DNA from: Cycas panzhihuaensis
Lineage: Eukaryota; Cycadophyta
Length of the DNA: 64,000 bases
Reading direction: 5' to 3'
NCBI GenBank assembly: GCA_023213395.1
Contig: CM041465.1
Location: 192,703,741 to 192,767,740, forward strand
Every line of letters begins with the position of its first letter. The first letter of the stretch is position 1. The notes beneath the pieces are model-generated. The model ran no database searches. It was not told the origin of the DNA and saw nothing but the letters and a program-made list of their open reading frames with translations. The position numbers were made by a program, and so were the translations under genes. Of this stretch, positions 34,261 to 46,689 are shown one piece after another.

Positions 34261-34353
34261 TGTTGGAGTTAATCATCATCACTCCACTTCTCCTTTCCAA
34301 CCAGGATTGTACACCTTATCAACTTTAATTTAGACATGTGATGCTCAACATGT
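34261..34353 (+). repeat. Copia-5 3' LTR, left part
   Basis: 93 bp matching the start of 28668-29093 with a handful of differences. It is interrupted by Tat-1 and continues at 50739. Confidence 0.88.
34349..34353. other. Target-site duplication of Tat-1 (left, CATGT)
   Basis: CATGT directly precedes the Tat-1 5' LTR and is repeated exactly at 50734-50738 after the 3' LTR. The uninterrupted Copia-5 LTR has one CATGT at this site. Confidence 0.93.
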
Positions 34354-36876
34354 TGTTTCCCAGCTATTGGGAATGGACTCGAGACGCATCGACACAGGTT
34401 TGTTCAGGTATATGTTCTTACTTTTCTTACCTATGTTAATTAAGGTAGTTTGGAGTAGTTTGATTGACATATGCCTACCTACATGCATTTGTTTGTCTGC
34501 TTGCTCATAATGCATGTGCCTAACAACGCCTTGACTATGACGACTCACGGTGAGGGCATTCCTCGTGAATCGACACCGTATGGCCTACAACCACTCACGA
34601 TGTCTCCATAGTTTCTCGGGATTATTTACTTGACTTGTTTGTTCTTATTACAACATCTGGTTTATGTTGCGATCCTTCCTAAGTCGGTTTAACCCTTAGT
34701 TATGGCTCTGTGCATCATTACGGATATTTGTCCACTGCCTGGGCCTTCCCCCCAGCTGATGTAATTCATGTTTAGTCCATGTTCTTACCTTAAAAGCTTG
34801 ATTTTTCTTTCATTTTCTCTTTTTAAAATTTCAAGCTAGTCTGCGGTAAACTAAAGCGATGCTGAATTCTTGCAGATCTGTTGTTGAAATTTAAAAAGAG
34901 AACCACGCCGATTTCGCGTTTTTCACGAAAACTTCAGCGTGGCACCATGCGATTGGAGGCGCCCCAATGTCCCCAACGTTCACTTACTGTGAACAAGACA
35001 TAAAATGATTTTTTTTACTCATTGGCATCATTCTTGAGCTCATTTTTCTAAGTTTTCTAAAGAAAAGCTCTCCACAAAAGACAAGAGAAGACACAGAAAT
35101 CAAAGAAGTTCGAGCCTGACAGGCGAGGAGGAAGGACAAGGCTGCCACCAGTGGATTTTGCAGGGCCATTGCTGCCCCTTACTACTCTCCACAACCAGCT
35201 CTCTTCCTCTTGCAACTACACAAAGATTCAAGGGACTTCTTCAACCAAGAAGTTGCCCCAAAGACTTGCTTCACATCCCCAACTTCACAAAGGGCTTCTT
35301 CCATCTACTTTGCAGCTGGGAGCACTCATGATCAGTCTTCATTTGACCTCTATTGCTACTGTCCCTAGTGGTAGGAGGCATACATGACCTCTCTACACAA
35401 GGTACCCCTTAGCTTTACTTGCTTCTTTTGTATTTTCTTACATTTCTTCTTCCTTTTACTTGTATTTCCTTTGCTTTTTGCTTGCAAACCCCTTGGATAT
35501 ACTTGCATGTCTCTTATATTTATTATCAAGCATTCTACCTCTTCTTTCCCCTTGCTTTTACTCCTTGAATGAAAGTAGCTACCATTGGCCATAACCGCCC
35601 CTTAGTGCCACCTTGACCCGAATCCATTTTCCCGGTTTTTCTCTTTGGACTTCCTCATTTTCTCCAAGCCTTCTTCCATTTTTCCTCGATCACTAGAGTG
35701 AGGGAGCATACAGGATTTGAGGGAGATAGGTGGGGTTAGTCCCCATTCAGTCCTTCTCTCCAAGGGTTCCATCCCTTGTCCTCTTCCCTTACCATACACG
35801 CCGTCACGAGGAGCGGGTTGAAGGAGTTCTGAGATTGTGTCGAGTGTCCACCGGTTTTGAGACAACCCGCGTCCACCTTTGTCACCACCCGGCATTCCTT
35901 TCCTGGGCCCCTTTGGAGACCTCTCGTGGGTGAGTTAGCTATCCCGAGGCTATACTCAGTTCCACTTCGTGTGTTTGTTGGCACTTAGTAGTGTAGGAGT
36001 ACCTCATATGCTCTCGTTTCCGTTTTGCTACATTTTGACATATAACTTAGTTTGATTAACTAAGTTGATTTCGATTCTGATTCATACACATATATCTCCT
36101 TGCATATTTGGTAACCTCTCCCTCGAGAGGAAGGTACTCTTTGTGTTCTCTTGCAGGATCGCATTGGTGGAGGTAGTGCGTGGAGCGAACCCATTGCCGG
36201 CTAGCTCACCCATGGTACTTTCCCTCCTTTAGTTGTGCTTTTCCTTTTCGTCCTTTCATTTCATTTGATTTCGCATGCTCACGGGGAGGTAAGTGAACCC
36301 CCTTATCACCGTCAATCAACGTCGCGTGCATGGAGAAAGGAGAAGGAGGGAGCAAAAACAACGCGAGATCAACTGTACTTTGACCTCAACCGCCGGATCC
36401 AGGTATTCCTCACGTTTCCTTTGTTTTTCCTTTTATATCATTCTTGCTCTTTGCACTTGCTTGATAAGTAAAAGATAAGGAAACATAAAGGAAAAAGGAA
36501 ATAGTCTTTTATTTTACATTTACTTTCTGTCTGGTTTCTTTTACTTTGCATTACGAGGATAGAAGACTTCGTTACGTTGCATCCCCCAACTATACTGTAC
36601 TTCACACCTGTTGCACGTTGATTTTGTTGCCCTCTCGTTGCCTTCTCATTATCTTGAGAAGCCGCACGCCTTGATTTCCCTCTCCTTCACAGCTATCAGA
36701 AGGTAGGAAGGCCTCGTATTTACCTGACTACTGGAAGCAACCGGGCACCTTGCGGTCCCGAACCCGCTACGGCGCATGAGGCGTCTGCGAGGTGAGATCC
36801 TCACGCCTAGCCCGGTCGGTGTGGTGTTTTGTATCCCTTTGCTAGGCGTAGGATCACCGCCCGCGGAGGCGTTTCA
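34354..36876 (+). repeat. Tat-1 5' LTR
   Basis: 2,523 bp from TGTTTCCCAGCT to GGCGTTTCA. It would provide promoter and polyadenylation. It contains an inverted-repeat block near 34815-34905. ORFs inside it (for example 35151-35387) are shared with the 3' LTR because the DNA is duplicated; I see no reason to call them genes. Confidence 0.93.
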
Positions 36877-36878
36877 TT

Positions 36879-36896
36879 TGGCGACCATCTTGGGAC
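36879..36896 (+). other. Tat-1 primer-binding site
   Basis: TGGCGACCATCTTGGGAC starts two bases after the LTR. It resembles the TGGCGACC-type sites of Tat/Ogre elements (tRNA-Arg-like) rather than the iMet site used by the Copia elements here. Confidence 0.65.
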
Positions 36897-36989
36897 TGCC
36901 CAAGTAAGGAAGCTAAATCGGCATCCCTCCTTGTTGGTGTTCTTGCCTCTAGGTAGGTTCGCATCCGTGTTCTCGGTTAGGGCCCCAGC

Positions 36990-39322
36990 GTGTTTGCATT
37001 ACTTTCCGCATTTCCTTTCCGTTCTCTAACGATGCTCGCAAAGGCGTTGCATGCGGCGTTTCTCGCGTCGCTTGTGAGGCTTGCCGCTGCCGTTAGAAGG
37101 CCAATCGTCTCGTTTCCTCCGTCGTCGAACCCCGATTCGACAATGGAAGGTTACCGTCCGATTGGGCCTCTGATCCATGGCCCGGGAACTCAAGAGTTCC
37201 CTCTGCCCGTGTTAGGAATCGCCCGAGGCGATGATTCCATCTACTACCCAGATGACCATTTCCACCCGGATGACTTCCAGCCTTTCACTCAAGCAGCGGA
37301 AGATTCAGACCCTCACGAGACTCGCCACCCCCACTGGCGAGCCTTACGAGGGGTGCCCCGAAGGATCCCCTACTTTCGAAGCCCCTTCGACCTCGTATGG
37401 CTATGAGGATACCCCTCCCGCCGACGCGGTCGAGGCGCTTGGTGAGTGCTTTCGAGCCGCTCACCGTCAGCCGCATCCTAGATGGTTTGCAGAAATGCTG
37501 CGTAACATAGCATCTTCTTCGTCCATGCCTGCGTCATCTACAACGATCGACGCTCCTACCCGCGCACACACGTCTGTCAGGTGTCTACCCGGCTCCCAAG
37601 GCAAGTGTTGCGGCACTTTATTCAACCGTGGTCCTACTTCCTCGGGGCTGCTCGTGGTGTCCTTCCCTCAACACGGGCTTAGCACGCCATGCCCTAGCCA
37701 AACGCACGCGCCACCTCCGAACGTGACACATGCGTTCCCTAGTAGGCCTCGAGGTCCTACTAGCGCCGCCAGATTAACCATGTAGGACCCAGTCCTACAT
37801 ATGTCCAGAACCCGATTGGTGGTTCTTCTCTTTACGTGCCCGCAAGGTTACACTGCTCAACCTTGGGGGCAAGGCAAGGGAAGCCATCTCCCTGTTTATG
37901 GGGTGGACCCGTTGCACCCATATGGGAAAAACCCGGTCCCTCATCCTCCGTTTTCGTCGTCCAGCGCAACTCCCATTGCTGCGTCATCGCAAGGGAGCGT
38001 ACCTCTTTTTTAGAGCTTTTACTCGCAGCCCCCTTTCCAACAAGGGGCCATTTCCCAAGGAGGGATGGGTTTACCACCCCCATCCATTCCTTTACCGGTT
38101 GTCGACCCGTTAGCCCAAGCAAGGACACATCCTTTCGTAGACTATAGGTCGATGCCATTGTCTATTGAGGCACTGAGGACTAACCTGCCGCCTCACCCTC
38201 CTGAAGTTCCCAAATTCGACGGGACTTCGTCGCAAGACCCAACCGAGCATGTCGCGACTTCTCGATGGCGTGCATCGATTCGGGCTTACGACCATATACT
38301 TATGAAGCTATTCCGCGGTCCTTGCAGGCGATGCCCTCAAGTGGTTTTACTGCCTTCTTGCCCATTCAGTCTCCTCATTCCCGCAACTAGTGGGCGAGTT
38401 CGTCACCTACTTTGACGTAGCTTGCTTGGATTCGAAAGTGGAATGAAAGGCCATTGTCGCTTAAACAAGGTCACGATGAGATGAATTGTGACTTTGTGCG
38501 GCGTTTCCACGATCTTCTTCACTCCACCAAGGCTACGTTGCCTGAGGAGTTGAAGAGATCTCTCTGTCAATGCACCGCCCGAAGTGCATGTGGAAGTCCT
38601 CAAGATGGGGGCGACCACATGTGACTCCGCCATCACGAGGTGTTTAGCTTTGGAGGCCATTGAGATCCAAGCAGGACTCAAGAAACCTCCCAACCCCTCG
38701 CCAAGTGAGGCGCCTCCTCCAGCGAAGGAGACCAAACCTTGCACTGCTAGGTCCACCTCTCATCCGACTGAGAGGACCCTAGACCCCCTTACTTCCGCTA
38801 TTCGCTCATTTAAGCATACGATGAAGGAGTTAAAACTCCAACCTCCTTCACCGCCAACCTCCCATAAACCCATCCAGCAGACTTCTCGTGCGATGCCCCC
38901 CAAAGGGGGGAACACCCAGCCTTCTCAAGTAAGGAGGATTGATCCTCCCCTTGAGAAGAGGTGGTGCTCCATCCACGGAGAATGTTTCCATGACAATTCA
39001 CGTTGCCGGGCACAGCACCCACGCGACGCCCCGCCGCGCGACTCGTCCCCTAGGCGAACATCGAGGCCTAACCTCGATCAGCCCATTCATAGAGACCCGT
39101 TCCCCAAGCATGGGGAATGGGGTCGCAATGTCCAACAAAGGAACAGCCAGAATCGGGATAGGTCCCCCAATCCCCGCCCTTTGCGTGGTAGAGGTAAGGG
39201 CGTGCAGAGGTCGCCTTCCCCTTCGTGATCTCCTGACCGCCGTGCTCCATCACCTTCGCGGTCTCGTAACAAGGGAAAGAAGGCAATCCAAATGCTCGAG
39301 ACCACTCCTCTCTACGCGTTAA
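36990..39322 (+). pseudogene. Tat-1 gag (frameshifted)
   Basis: Capsid/nucleocapsid precursor. After a variable Pro/Ser-rich N-terminus (possible starts at 37032 or 37143), the capsid region is recognised at 38160-38600. It shows EVPKFDGTSSQDPTEHV, then in other frames GDALKWFYCLLAHSVSSF and LKQGHDEMNCDFVRRFHD, the normal Gypsy gag sequence order. The 38584-39228 piece carries the zinc-binding site WCSIHGECFHDNSRC (C-x2-H-x4-H-x4-C). At least four frame changes occur. Overlapping ORFs on either strand here are shadows. Confidence 0.85.
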
Positions 39323-39352
39323 CTCGGTCTCAAGCTGCTAAGGAGGCAACTG

Positions 39353-40100
39353 GTGCCTCCGCGTCTCATGACAGATCCTCCTCGGGCTACTCCCCCGGAG
39401 ATTCCTACACTTCCCAAGACGATTCTCGTGCGCCCTAGGCGATTCGACTTTAGGAGAGCCCTTACCCAACCCACAGGGAGGGGTAAGCCTTTCTCCGTAG
39501 TCGAAGAGCTTCTTCTGATGGCCGGGATGTCCATCATGGACGTCTTGAGAAGTTACCCGGAGCAACGAGCGCTCCTCCTAGAAGCTCTTGGATCGAATGA
39601 CGCATCCGTTCACGCCTTGGGTACAACCCCAAGCGATGAACCCATTATCTCCTTCGATCCCAGAGATCTCCCCGCATCCAGTGGAAGGAAATGCCAATGG
39701 AACTTCCCTTTCACTATTACCATAGATACTCCCGATTGCATGTTACGGAGAACCGTCGTGGACAACGGTTCCTCCGTCAACGCCATGCCCTTGCGTGTTA
39801 TGCAAGAGCTTGGTGTTTCCGCCTTGGAACCTGTTCCATGGTATTTGTCGAGTATGGCGATGCAGAAGACTCCCTTAGGATCTGTCTCGATTCCTCTTAC
39901 CCTCGAGGACAAGACCGTCGTTACCGACATCGTCGTCCTTGATGTCGATGTTGATTACAACACCTTACGGGTCGACCATGGCTTGACCAAATGGGAGCCG
40001 TGTGTTCCACCCGTTGGGGACAACTTAAATTTGTCCATAATGGGCAGATGAAAGTTGTCCTCCGTGAGCGATCGCTCGCCAAACTAGCTAGGCCTCCCGC
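39353..40100 (+). pseudogene. Tat-1 aspartic protease
   Basis: The 232-codon open piece includes FSVVEELLLMAGMSIMDVL and the active site VVDNGSSVNAMPLRVMQEL. Asp-Asn-Gly in place of Asp-Ser-Gly matches what I recall of Ogre/Tat proteases. LTLEDKTVVTDIVVLDVDVD follows. The frame breaks at about 39975, just where the second conserved segment (LGRPW in relatives) should be. It continues in the next frame with MGAVCSTRWGQLKFVHNG. Confidence 0.85.
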
Positions 40101-40640
40101 CCAGGCAAGCCATGGCCATACGAAGGGAAACAAATGCCCTCCTAACCATGCCTCAGCTTGCTCTATTGGAATTCCTGATTCCTCCTACCGAGAAGAAAGT
40201 CCTGCGTCTTCTTCCCCTAGCTCTACGCGTTTTGCTCCTATTGGTGTCGGGAGTTACGGGTACGTCGCCGTGTTTGATGATGACGGATCCCATAGTGAGG
40301 ATGAGGATCGTCCTCAGTCAGTCTCGTTCCTCCGCACCAGTGGGGGGCACCTTCCTAGCCCTAACCTCCCTCTTAGGGCCCCTTTTGTTGTAGAGCCGGG
40401 CCACTTTCACATGTCACATGACATTACACATGCTGATCATCATGTCCTGGGCTCTTCCACCTCGTCGCCTCCCGTAGGCGACGATGTTGAGAGTTTCCCT
40501 CTTGCTTTTTACGAGGGACCTCTCCTTGACTCTCCTTCATCATCCCCGGCGGATGGCGGGCAGTCTTTAGGCCATACCGGTCCTATCGCTCCCACGCTAT
40601 CTCTCGCCTCGCCCATTCAGTCGAGCCATCGATGGCGTGG
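40101..40640 (+). other. Tat-1 linker between protease and RT
   Basis: An open Ser/Pro-rich spacer (39991-40677) with an acidic patch (FDDDGSHSEDEDRPQS) and no named domain. Some Tat/Ogre elements have an intron between protease and RT. I see no need for one here because the frame is open. Confidence 0.55.
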
Positions 40641-41920
40641 ACTACTTGAGCAGACGAGGCTTTCTTTGGGAACATAGCGGGTTCCATGCCCAGTTTGCCT
40701 CTGGTCACCACAAGCTTGGCCACCAGAAGGTCTTAGCGATTGGGTTCACATTAGCCGACCCAATCCCCTCTTCCGGTTCCTCCCTTCCAGTTGACCTTGC
40801 CCCCCTCCATTTCGAGGAGGGGAATGCCATGTGCATGGGGGCAACCCAGGACATAGTCCTTGCCCCAGATAGGGTCATCAAGGTAGGAGCGGAGTGCACC
40901 CCTGACGAGGTGAGGGAATACACCCTTCTGTTTTGGGAATTCTGCGACGTATTTGCGTGGGAATACTCAGACACGAAGGGCATTGACCCCTCCATCGTTG
41001 TGCATAACCTCACGACCTTCCACGACGCCGCCCGTGCGTCGAGCGGCGATCCTTCACCCAAGCTCTCGGCATTGTTAAGATGGAAGTTGAGAAGCTCGGG
41101 CGGGACTTATTTCCTCCATCGATTACCCCAAGTGGGTATCGAATATCGTTCCCGTTGCTAAAAAGAACGGGACCATTCGTATTTGTGTCGATTTTCACGA
41201 CATAAATAACGCTTGTCCTAAGGACAACTTTCCCCTTCCTTTCATCGATCAAATAATCGATCGTACATTTGGATTGAAGTTATGTCCACGATGGGCGGCT
41301 TCTCTGGCTATAACTAGATCCAGATTTCTCCCGAAGACCGTCATAAGACGGCCTTCACGACGCCATGGGGTACCTTTGCCTACAAGGCGATGCCCTTTGG
41401 CCTTAAAAATGCAGGGGCTACTTATCAAAGAGCCATGCATTTCATCTTTCACGACCTCATCAACAATACGTTGGAGGTCTTCATGGACGACATGATGGGC
41501 CTTTCCCGCTCCAGAGCCCATCATCTTTCCGACTTGCATGCCATCTTCGCAAGATGCTACAAGTACCACGTTAGTTTAAACCCGCTGAAATGCGTGTTTG
41601 CCATTACCTCGGGCAAACTCCTTGGTTTCCTCCTGTCTCAACAAGGAATCCAAATCGATCCGGAAAAAGTCAAGGCAATCCTTGACATGCCACCGCTTAA
41701 AACCCAACGACAAATTAAGTCATTCCTAGGCAGGCTTGGTTTCTTGAGGCGCTTTTTGGCAGATTTCGCCATAAACGCCAAGCCTCTTACGAACCTATTG
41801 AAGAAAGGAGCTCCTTTTGTTTGGTCAGACAAGACCCAGAAGGCCTTCATAGGGCTCAAGGAAGCTCTCGTATCCGCCCCTACACTGGCGCCTCCTCGCT
41901 TCGATAGGCCCTTCATCTTA
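40641..41920 (+). pseudogene. Tat-1 reverse transcriptase
   Basis: The N-terminal segment has TPDEVREYTLLFWEFCDVFA and WEYSDTKGIDPSIVVHNL. After a frame change at about 41100 comes VPVAKKNGTIRICVDFHDIN, then another change at about 41270. The 41390-41995 piece holds MPFGLKNAGATYQRAMHFI and the active site VFMDDMMG (FMDD in place of YVDD). It continues with KCVFAITSGKLLGFLLSQQG and the thumb/connection SFLGRLGFLRRFLADFA. Catalytic residues are present, but at least two frameshifts split the domain. Confidence 0.88.
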
Positions 41921-42320
41921 TACACCTCAAGAAAGCGAATCCACAGGTGCAATGCTCGCACGGAGGACGATTCGAGGCACCGAGAGGGCCATTAATTTCA
42001 TTAGCCGCACTCGCTGTTGCCCGAATTAAACTATCCCCGTAGAAAGGGATGCCTCTCCTTGGTCCATGCGACCAAGAAATTTTGGCACTACTTGCTCGGT
42101 AATACGACCAAGGTGATCGTTCAATTTGATCCCTTGCGTTACTTGCTTACCCGTTCGGTTGGCGGTGGGGCGGGGCGTTGGGCCCGCTTCAAGAATTCGA
42201 CTTGTGTCGTCAGGAAGTCAAAGAAGGGAATGGTAGTGGCGGAGCAGTTGGCCGTCACGCCATCCCCAACGAGGCGGCTTCCCCGTTGGCGACTCCTTCC
42301 CCGGACGAGTCCATCATGAC
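41790..42320 (+). pseudogene. Tat-1 first (Gypsy-type) RNase H
   Basis: It follows RT directly: FVWSDKTQKAFIGLKEAL and PRFDRPFILYTS mark its start, with a frame change right after the first strand. Further frames give VHATKKFWHYLLGNTTKVIV and FDPLRYLLTRSV. The tail includes KKGMVVAEQLAV. Catalytic residues cannot be placed confidently because of the breaks. Together with 47389-47797 the element has two RNase H domains. Confidence 0.8.
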
Positions 42321-43591
42321 CGCCTGTGATGTTCCTCCTCACCCACTCGCCGATAGTGAGTGGTATGGCGACATGTGCGATATTTGACTCGTGAAGAATA
42401 TCGCCCGGCCGACAACAAAGTTAGGTCACGATCCGGTACATCGCTAGGCAACACCTCCTCGTGGACGGGGTGTTGTATAAGAGATCTTCGATGGGATCCG
42501 TCACCGTGCGTCTCCCGATGAAGCGGACCAAATACTCTGCGAGTGCCACCATGGCATTTGTGGGGGCCACTTTGGGGGCCAGTCCATGGCCCAAAGGATC
42601 CTCCGCATGGGCTATTACTGGCCATCCTTGTTCAAGGACACCCACGCTTGCGCCCTTAGATGCTGGCGTTGTCAAGAGCACGCCAGCGTCTCTCACATAC
42701 CTTCCGAGGCACTGCACCCTATCGTGTCTCCGTGGCCCTTTTCCCAATGGGGTTTAGACCTCATCGGGGCTATATCACCACTGTCTTCCGCACAACATAA
42801 ATATATCCTAACCACTACCGAATACTTCACTAAATGGGCCGAGGCGATCCCCCATCAGCTACCACGGAAGGCGATAGCCACTTTCGTCTACCAAAGATAT
42901 TATCTGTCGTTTTGGAATTCCAGACGTCCTAATTACGGATAATGGAACTCCCTTTTGTAATAAGGAAATGGACGAATTGTGTGAGAAGTTCAAAATCTCA
43001 TACAAGACGTCATCCCCTTATTACCCCCAAGCCAACAGGCAGATTGAGGCTTTCAACAAAATGCTCATTGGCATCTTGAAGAAAACCGTCGCTCAGTCTC
43101 AAAGAGACTGGCATATCCAGCTCCCTTCCGCTCTATGGGATTATCGCACCTCTATCCGGACAGCTACCGGGATGACCCCATTCTCGCTAGTCTATGGGAC
43201 CGAAGCGATACTTCCGTTGGAAGTGGAGGTCCCTTCTCTGCGGGTCTCCCTTCGAGGCCTCATCAATGAGGAGTCTACTCGCCACGCTCGTCTCCTAGAC
43301 CTCGAAGCCCTGGATGAGAGGCGCCTAGCGACTTATTGCTTAACCTCGCTCGAAGCCCGTTTACAAAGGACATACGATAAACGCCTTCATGCCCGTCCTT
43401 TGTGTCCTGGGGACCACGTCCTCAAATTAGAGTATCTTTATGATCGCTTGGCCAAATTCGGGCCCAAGTGGGTAGGTCCCTTAAATCGTTCTCGAAGCCT
43501 CGATAGCAGGCGCATACAGGATCGCCACCTTAGACGGCTTGGAATTTGAGAAAGCGGTCAACGGGAAATTCCTCAAGAAGTTCTACGCGTG
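42321..43591 (+). pseudogene. Tat-1 integrase
   Basis: The zinc-binding region around 42540-42680 has a His pair in CHHGICGGHFGG and CWRCQ, with LRMGYYWPSLFKD. The first catalytic Asp is in WGLDLIGAISPL (42730-42780), followed by TTTEYFTKWAEAIP. The second Asp is in DNGTPFCN near 42940, just after a frame change. The Glu lies in NRQIEAFNKMLIGILKK. The C-terminal part runs YRTSIRTATGMTPFSLVYGT, EAILPLEVEVPS and KFGPKWVGPL, and ends in another frame at about 43591. Confidence 0.88.
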
Positions 43592-44295
43592 ATCTCTTCG
43601 CCCTGCTCTGAAATGAGCCTAAACTACCATCTTGAATTGTCCCCATTCCTCCCTACCGCGGGTCAGATGGAAATTCAAGGTGGACTCTCGTTTCTTCTTC
43701 CGGTTCCTCCCGTGGAACCCGCGTTCCCGTATACTCTTGGGAACCGTTGTCTTCCTATTTTGGGCATCCTCCCAACCTAGGACGACGCTATGGAGTATCA
43801 TTACTCCCCTTTTCGTGCTTGTCGTTTCCTTCGCATATTCTACTATGCTCCCCTGTGGACGTGCATGTCGCCCTATCTTCTAACCTCACGCCTCTCGGTC
43901 GCCTCTGCTCACGGTGGATGCGTGTGCTCTGATAGACGATGGCCATGCATGGACTAAACACCTGCATATTTACAAAACTTTGCAACAAAATATATACATT
44001 TATACATTCACATATTTACATATCAACACACAAACATTTGCAGCATTTTACAAGAATATTCATTTACAAAAGTAAACCATACATGCTACCTCTATCATAC
44101 AGGGTACACCATTTCATGCCAAAATGGGGTTCCAATTACCCCATGTATATATATATATCAAGAATGTCATAGTACATCGTGTATGTGGGAAGCCGGGATC
44201 CTTACAGGGGGAGTACAATCATGTGAGTCTACATATGACCCCCTGGAGGCCCACGCTTTCCCGTCAAAATCATACATGTGCATCTCCTAATCCCA
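43592..44295. other. Tat-1 spacer; AT-rich part likely 3' UTR of the antisense gene
   Basis: No sense gene. 43960-44180 is sharply more AT-rich than its surroundings, contains 'tatatatatat' and lies just past the stop of the antisense PMD gene, as a 3' untranslated region would. Confidence 0.5.
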
Positions 44296-44894
44296 TCACA
44301 TCGCCTGGATCCCGGGTCCCATCTCACAGTGTGATCCCTCTCCTCGGGACCACATCCCTGCGAGGCTCCTCCTAGGCCTCCGCGAGCTACCCGCCTCGCT
44401 CTCCTCGTCCCGAGGCCGTCTTGGAGTCGTAGCCGCCGTATGTGTGTGTGAGCGGCTCCTGCTCGACCTTGAGACCATCTGCGCCACCAACTGGTCGTAG
44501 CGGACCTGGATGCGGTCCCTCTCGCCTCGGAGTCCTTCCTCGATGGCTCTAAACCTCTCCTCCGACGTCTTAAGGTGCTCCTCTAGGACTGCAAGGCGAG
44601 TGCTGCTCCCGATGTTTCCTCCTGGCCCGCTCTGTGCCTCCAAGGCCTGGATCTGTCTACGCAGCTCATCTCGCTCGCCCCTGGTCGCATCGAGCTCCCG
44701 CCGCACCGCCCGAATGCCATGTGCTCTCGGGTCTCTGCAGCCCAGATGTCTCTCGCCGCACCAATGGGGCGAATGCTCGCATGTAGGCCCCGCCGTCTGG
44801 GCGCATCCTCGCTTGATGGGCGGTTGCTCTGCATAGACCTGAGGGAACAACTCCCTCACCATAGCCTCGACTAGTCGCTGGACCTCCGCTACAC

Positions 44895-45002
44895 CTGTCA
44901 ATGCAACGTGCCATGTGTCAGTGTGTATCCTCGATGCATATCATAAAGACAAATCAAAATCTATCTAGATGTCAAATGACTGAGGAAACGGTTAGGTCTC
45001 AC
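44895..45002 (-). other. Intron 2 of antisense PMD gene
   Basis: 108 bp on the minus strand: donor GGCAG|GTGAGACC, acceptor TTGCATTGACAG|GTGTAGCG. Removing it keeps the reading frame (ATAG joins to VAEVQ). Confidence 0.75.
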
Positions 45003-46201
45003 CTGCCGTGGCCGCCGGATCCTCTGCTCGGGCGACGTCTCCCTCTCCTGGCTCCCCGCTAGCTGCCGGTGCCTCATCCTCTGGCACATCCTCTACCTCT
45101 GCCTCATCTCCGGCAGGGACCGGGCCGACCTCTCCTCTTCGGATCTCCTCACGATCCGTAGCTCGCGCCTCGGTCTCACCGCCCGCTCGTCTCGGCAGCT
45201 CCTGATGGGCCAGCCCCTCCTGTGGCGGCCCCAGATGGTCCAGTTGCATCCTTAGGCGCCTGTGATGGACTCGCCTCTCCCACAGGTTGGGATGGGCCAG
45301 CCCCATCTCCCCCGTCGTCGCTGTCATCACCCCCATCGTCATCATCGTCATCGCTGTCATCGATGGGAGCTCCTGCCCCTCCTGCGCCGTCATCACTCAC
45401 CCACCTCACTACCTTGTATGGATCTGCTATGTAGTCTGTCAGAGTGAGGAGGTCGAGCGATGTCGCGTCGACCGACCGGCGGACATGTGCCTGGTCCTCT
45501 GTCCCCCGGAATCTCGTCTGCCATCTATGGACCATCGGGGCCCACCTCGCTATGGGGAATGGCCCCCCTGCTGGCGCCACTGCCGTAAAATGATCAAAGA
45601 ACCAGCACTGCAGCAACGTGCTGTATGAAAACCCTTCTCGTCCCGATCTCCTGATGGTATCTAGTTAGGCGACGAGGTTCGCCGCAACTAGGGTAGCCTG
45701 GGCCCATCCTCTCGCCGGCCTGACCTGCCACACAAGGCCCACCCATCCGCACTGATCTCCCTATAGTTACTTTCCGGAGATCCAATGAATGCATAACAAA
45801 ATAAGCTTCCTCACCGAGGAATCACGACATAAGCACTGCCCTGAGGAGCTCCTCCGCCGCCACTGCCTACCCCGTGAGAACCGGGCCACCTCTGTAGGCC
45901 GCCTCGGTCAGTGGCGTCCTCGCCTCACGGGTCTCCTCGTCGCTGGCACCCCTAAGATCCGTCTAATGTCCTCTGGGGTGATGGATATGTCCCCTATCTG
46001 AGGCAAGTGGAACATGTGCCTCCTCCTATCCTAGTGCGACACTATGTCCACTAGGAGCCGCTGATCCGATGTGAACTGGGGGGTCCTCAGGGCCTTGTAC
46101 AGGCCGCATCTCTTCAAAATCACCCTGTCGTCCTCCGTCAACATCTCCAGGTAACTGAGGATGGGCATGCTGACGTTCTCGCGGTTGTTCATCATGGATC
46201 G

Positions 46202-46689
46202 CTTGCAATCAGCAAATGTTAATCCAAATCAGTTCCCTAGCACTCCTCCAAGCCCCTAGTTGCCTGTCTGGTGCCCTTTTTTGGCTTCTCAGGGCTGTTT
46301 GGCCCCTGTTTTGGCTTTTTCTGATTTTCTATCTGTGTACCGCTCCGAATTTAGTAGTACCACTAAATTCAGGGCGGGCCCCACGACGATCCTTCCCCCT
46401 GAGTGATCCTGCGGCTAAGATCGCGGTGCCGCGATCTTAGGCAGAGTCACGCAACCCCCTAAAAAGGGGGTTTTTGGCCCAGAAAATCAATTTTTTTTGT
46501 GGTGGACCCCCGTGGGGCCCACCGGGACCAGGGCTGCCTAATGCCCAGGTCCCCGCCTCTTTCTGGGTCCAATTCGGACTCCGAGAGGCCTCCAATCGCC
46601 CATAAGGGGCATAAAAAGCATTAAAATTTGAATAAAAAGCAATAAACTTTAAACTTTGAAATGACGAGGGTTTTGTTAGATCCACTCAC
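46202..46689 (-). other. Intron 1 of antisense PMD gene
   Basis: 488 bp: donor GATCAA|GTGAGTGG, acceptor GCTGATTGCAAG|CGATCC, splicing MATVRPDQ in frame to RSMMNNREN. The interval has no reading frame of its own and holds a 12-bp-arm hairpin. If exon 1 is ignored, translation could start at the Met at 46195. Confidence 0.65.
46415..46440. repeat. Hairpin, 12-bp arms, 2-nt loop
   Basis: CTAAGATCGCGG, loop TG, CCGCGATCTTAG. Perfect arms, within intron 1 of the antisense gene. Confidence 0.9.

Noticed and set aside
35151-35387. 78-codon ORF present in both Tat-1 LTRs (also 48982-49218), nearly identical
   Set aside because: Identity follows from LTR duplication; no domain, and one of several overlapping frames.
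36877-43591. Programmed frameshifting as the explanation of Tat-1 gag-pol breaks
   Set aside because: There are too many breaks, scattered within domains including catalytic cores; programmed shifts occur at one defined junction.
44510-45628. Plus-strand Ser/Pro-rich ORFs over the PMD gene
   Set aside because: Shadows of the Arg/Asp/Gly-rich antisense coding sequence.
46437-46685. 82-codon minus ORF upstream of the PMD exon
   Set aside because: Lies wholly inside proposed intron 1, and the in-frame splice explains the interval better.
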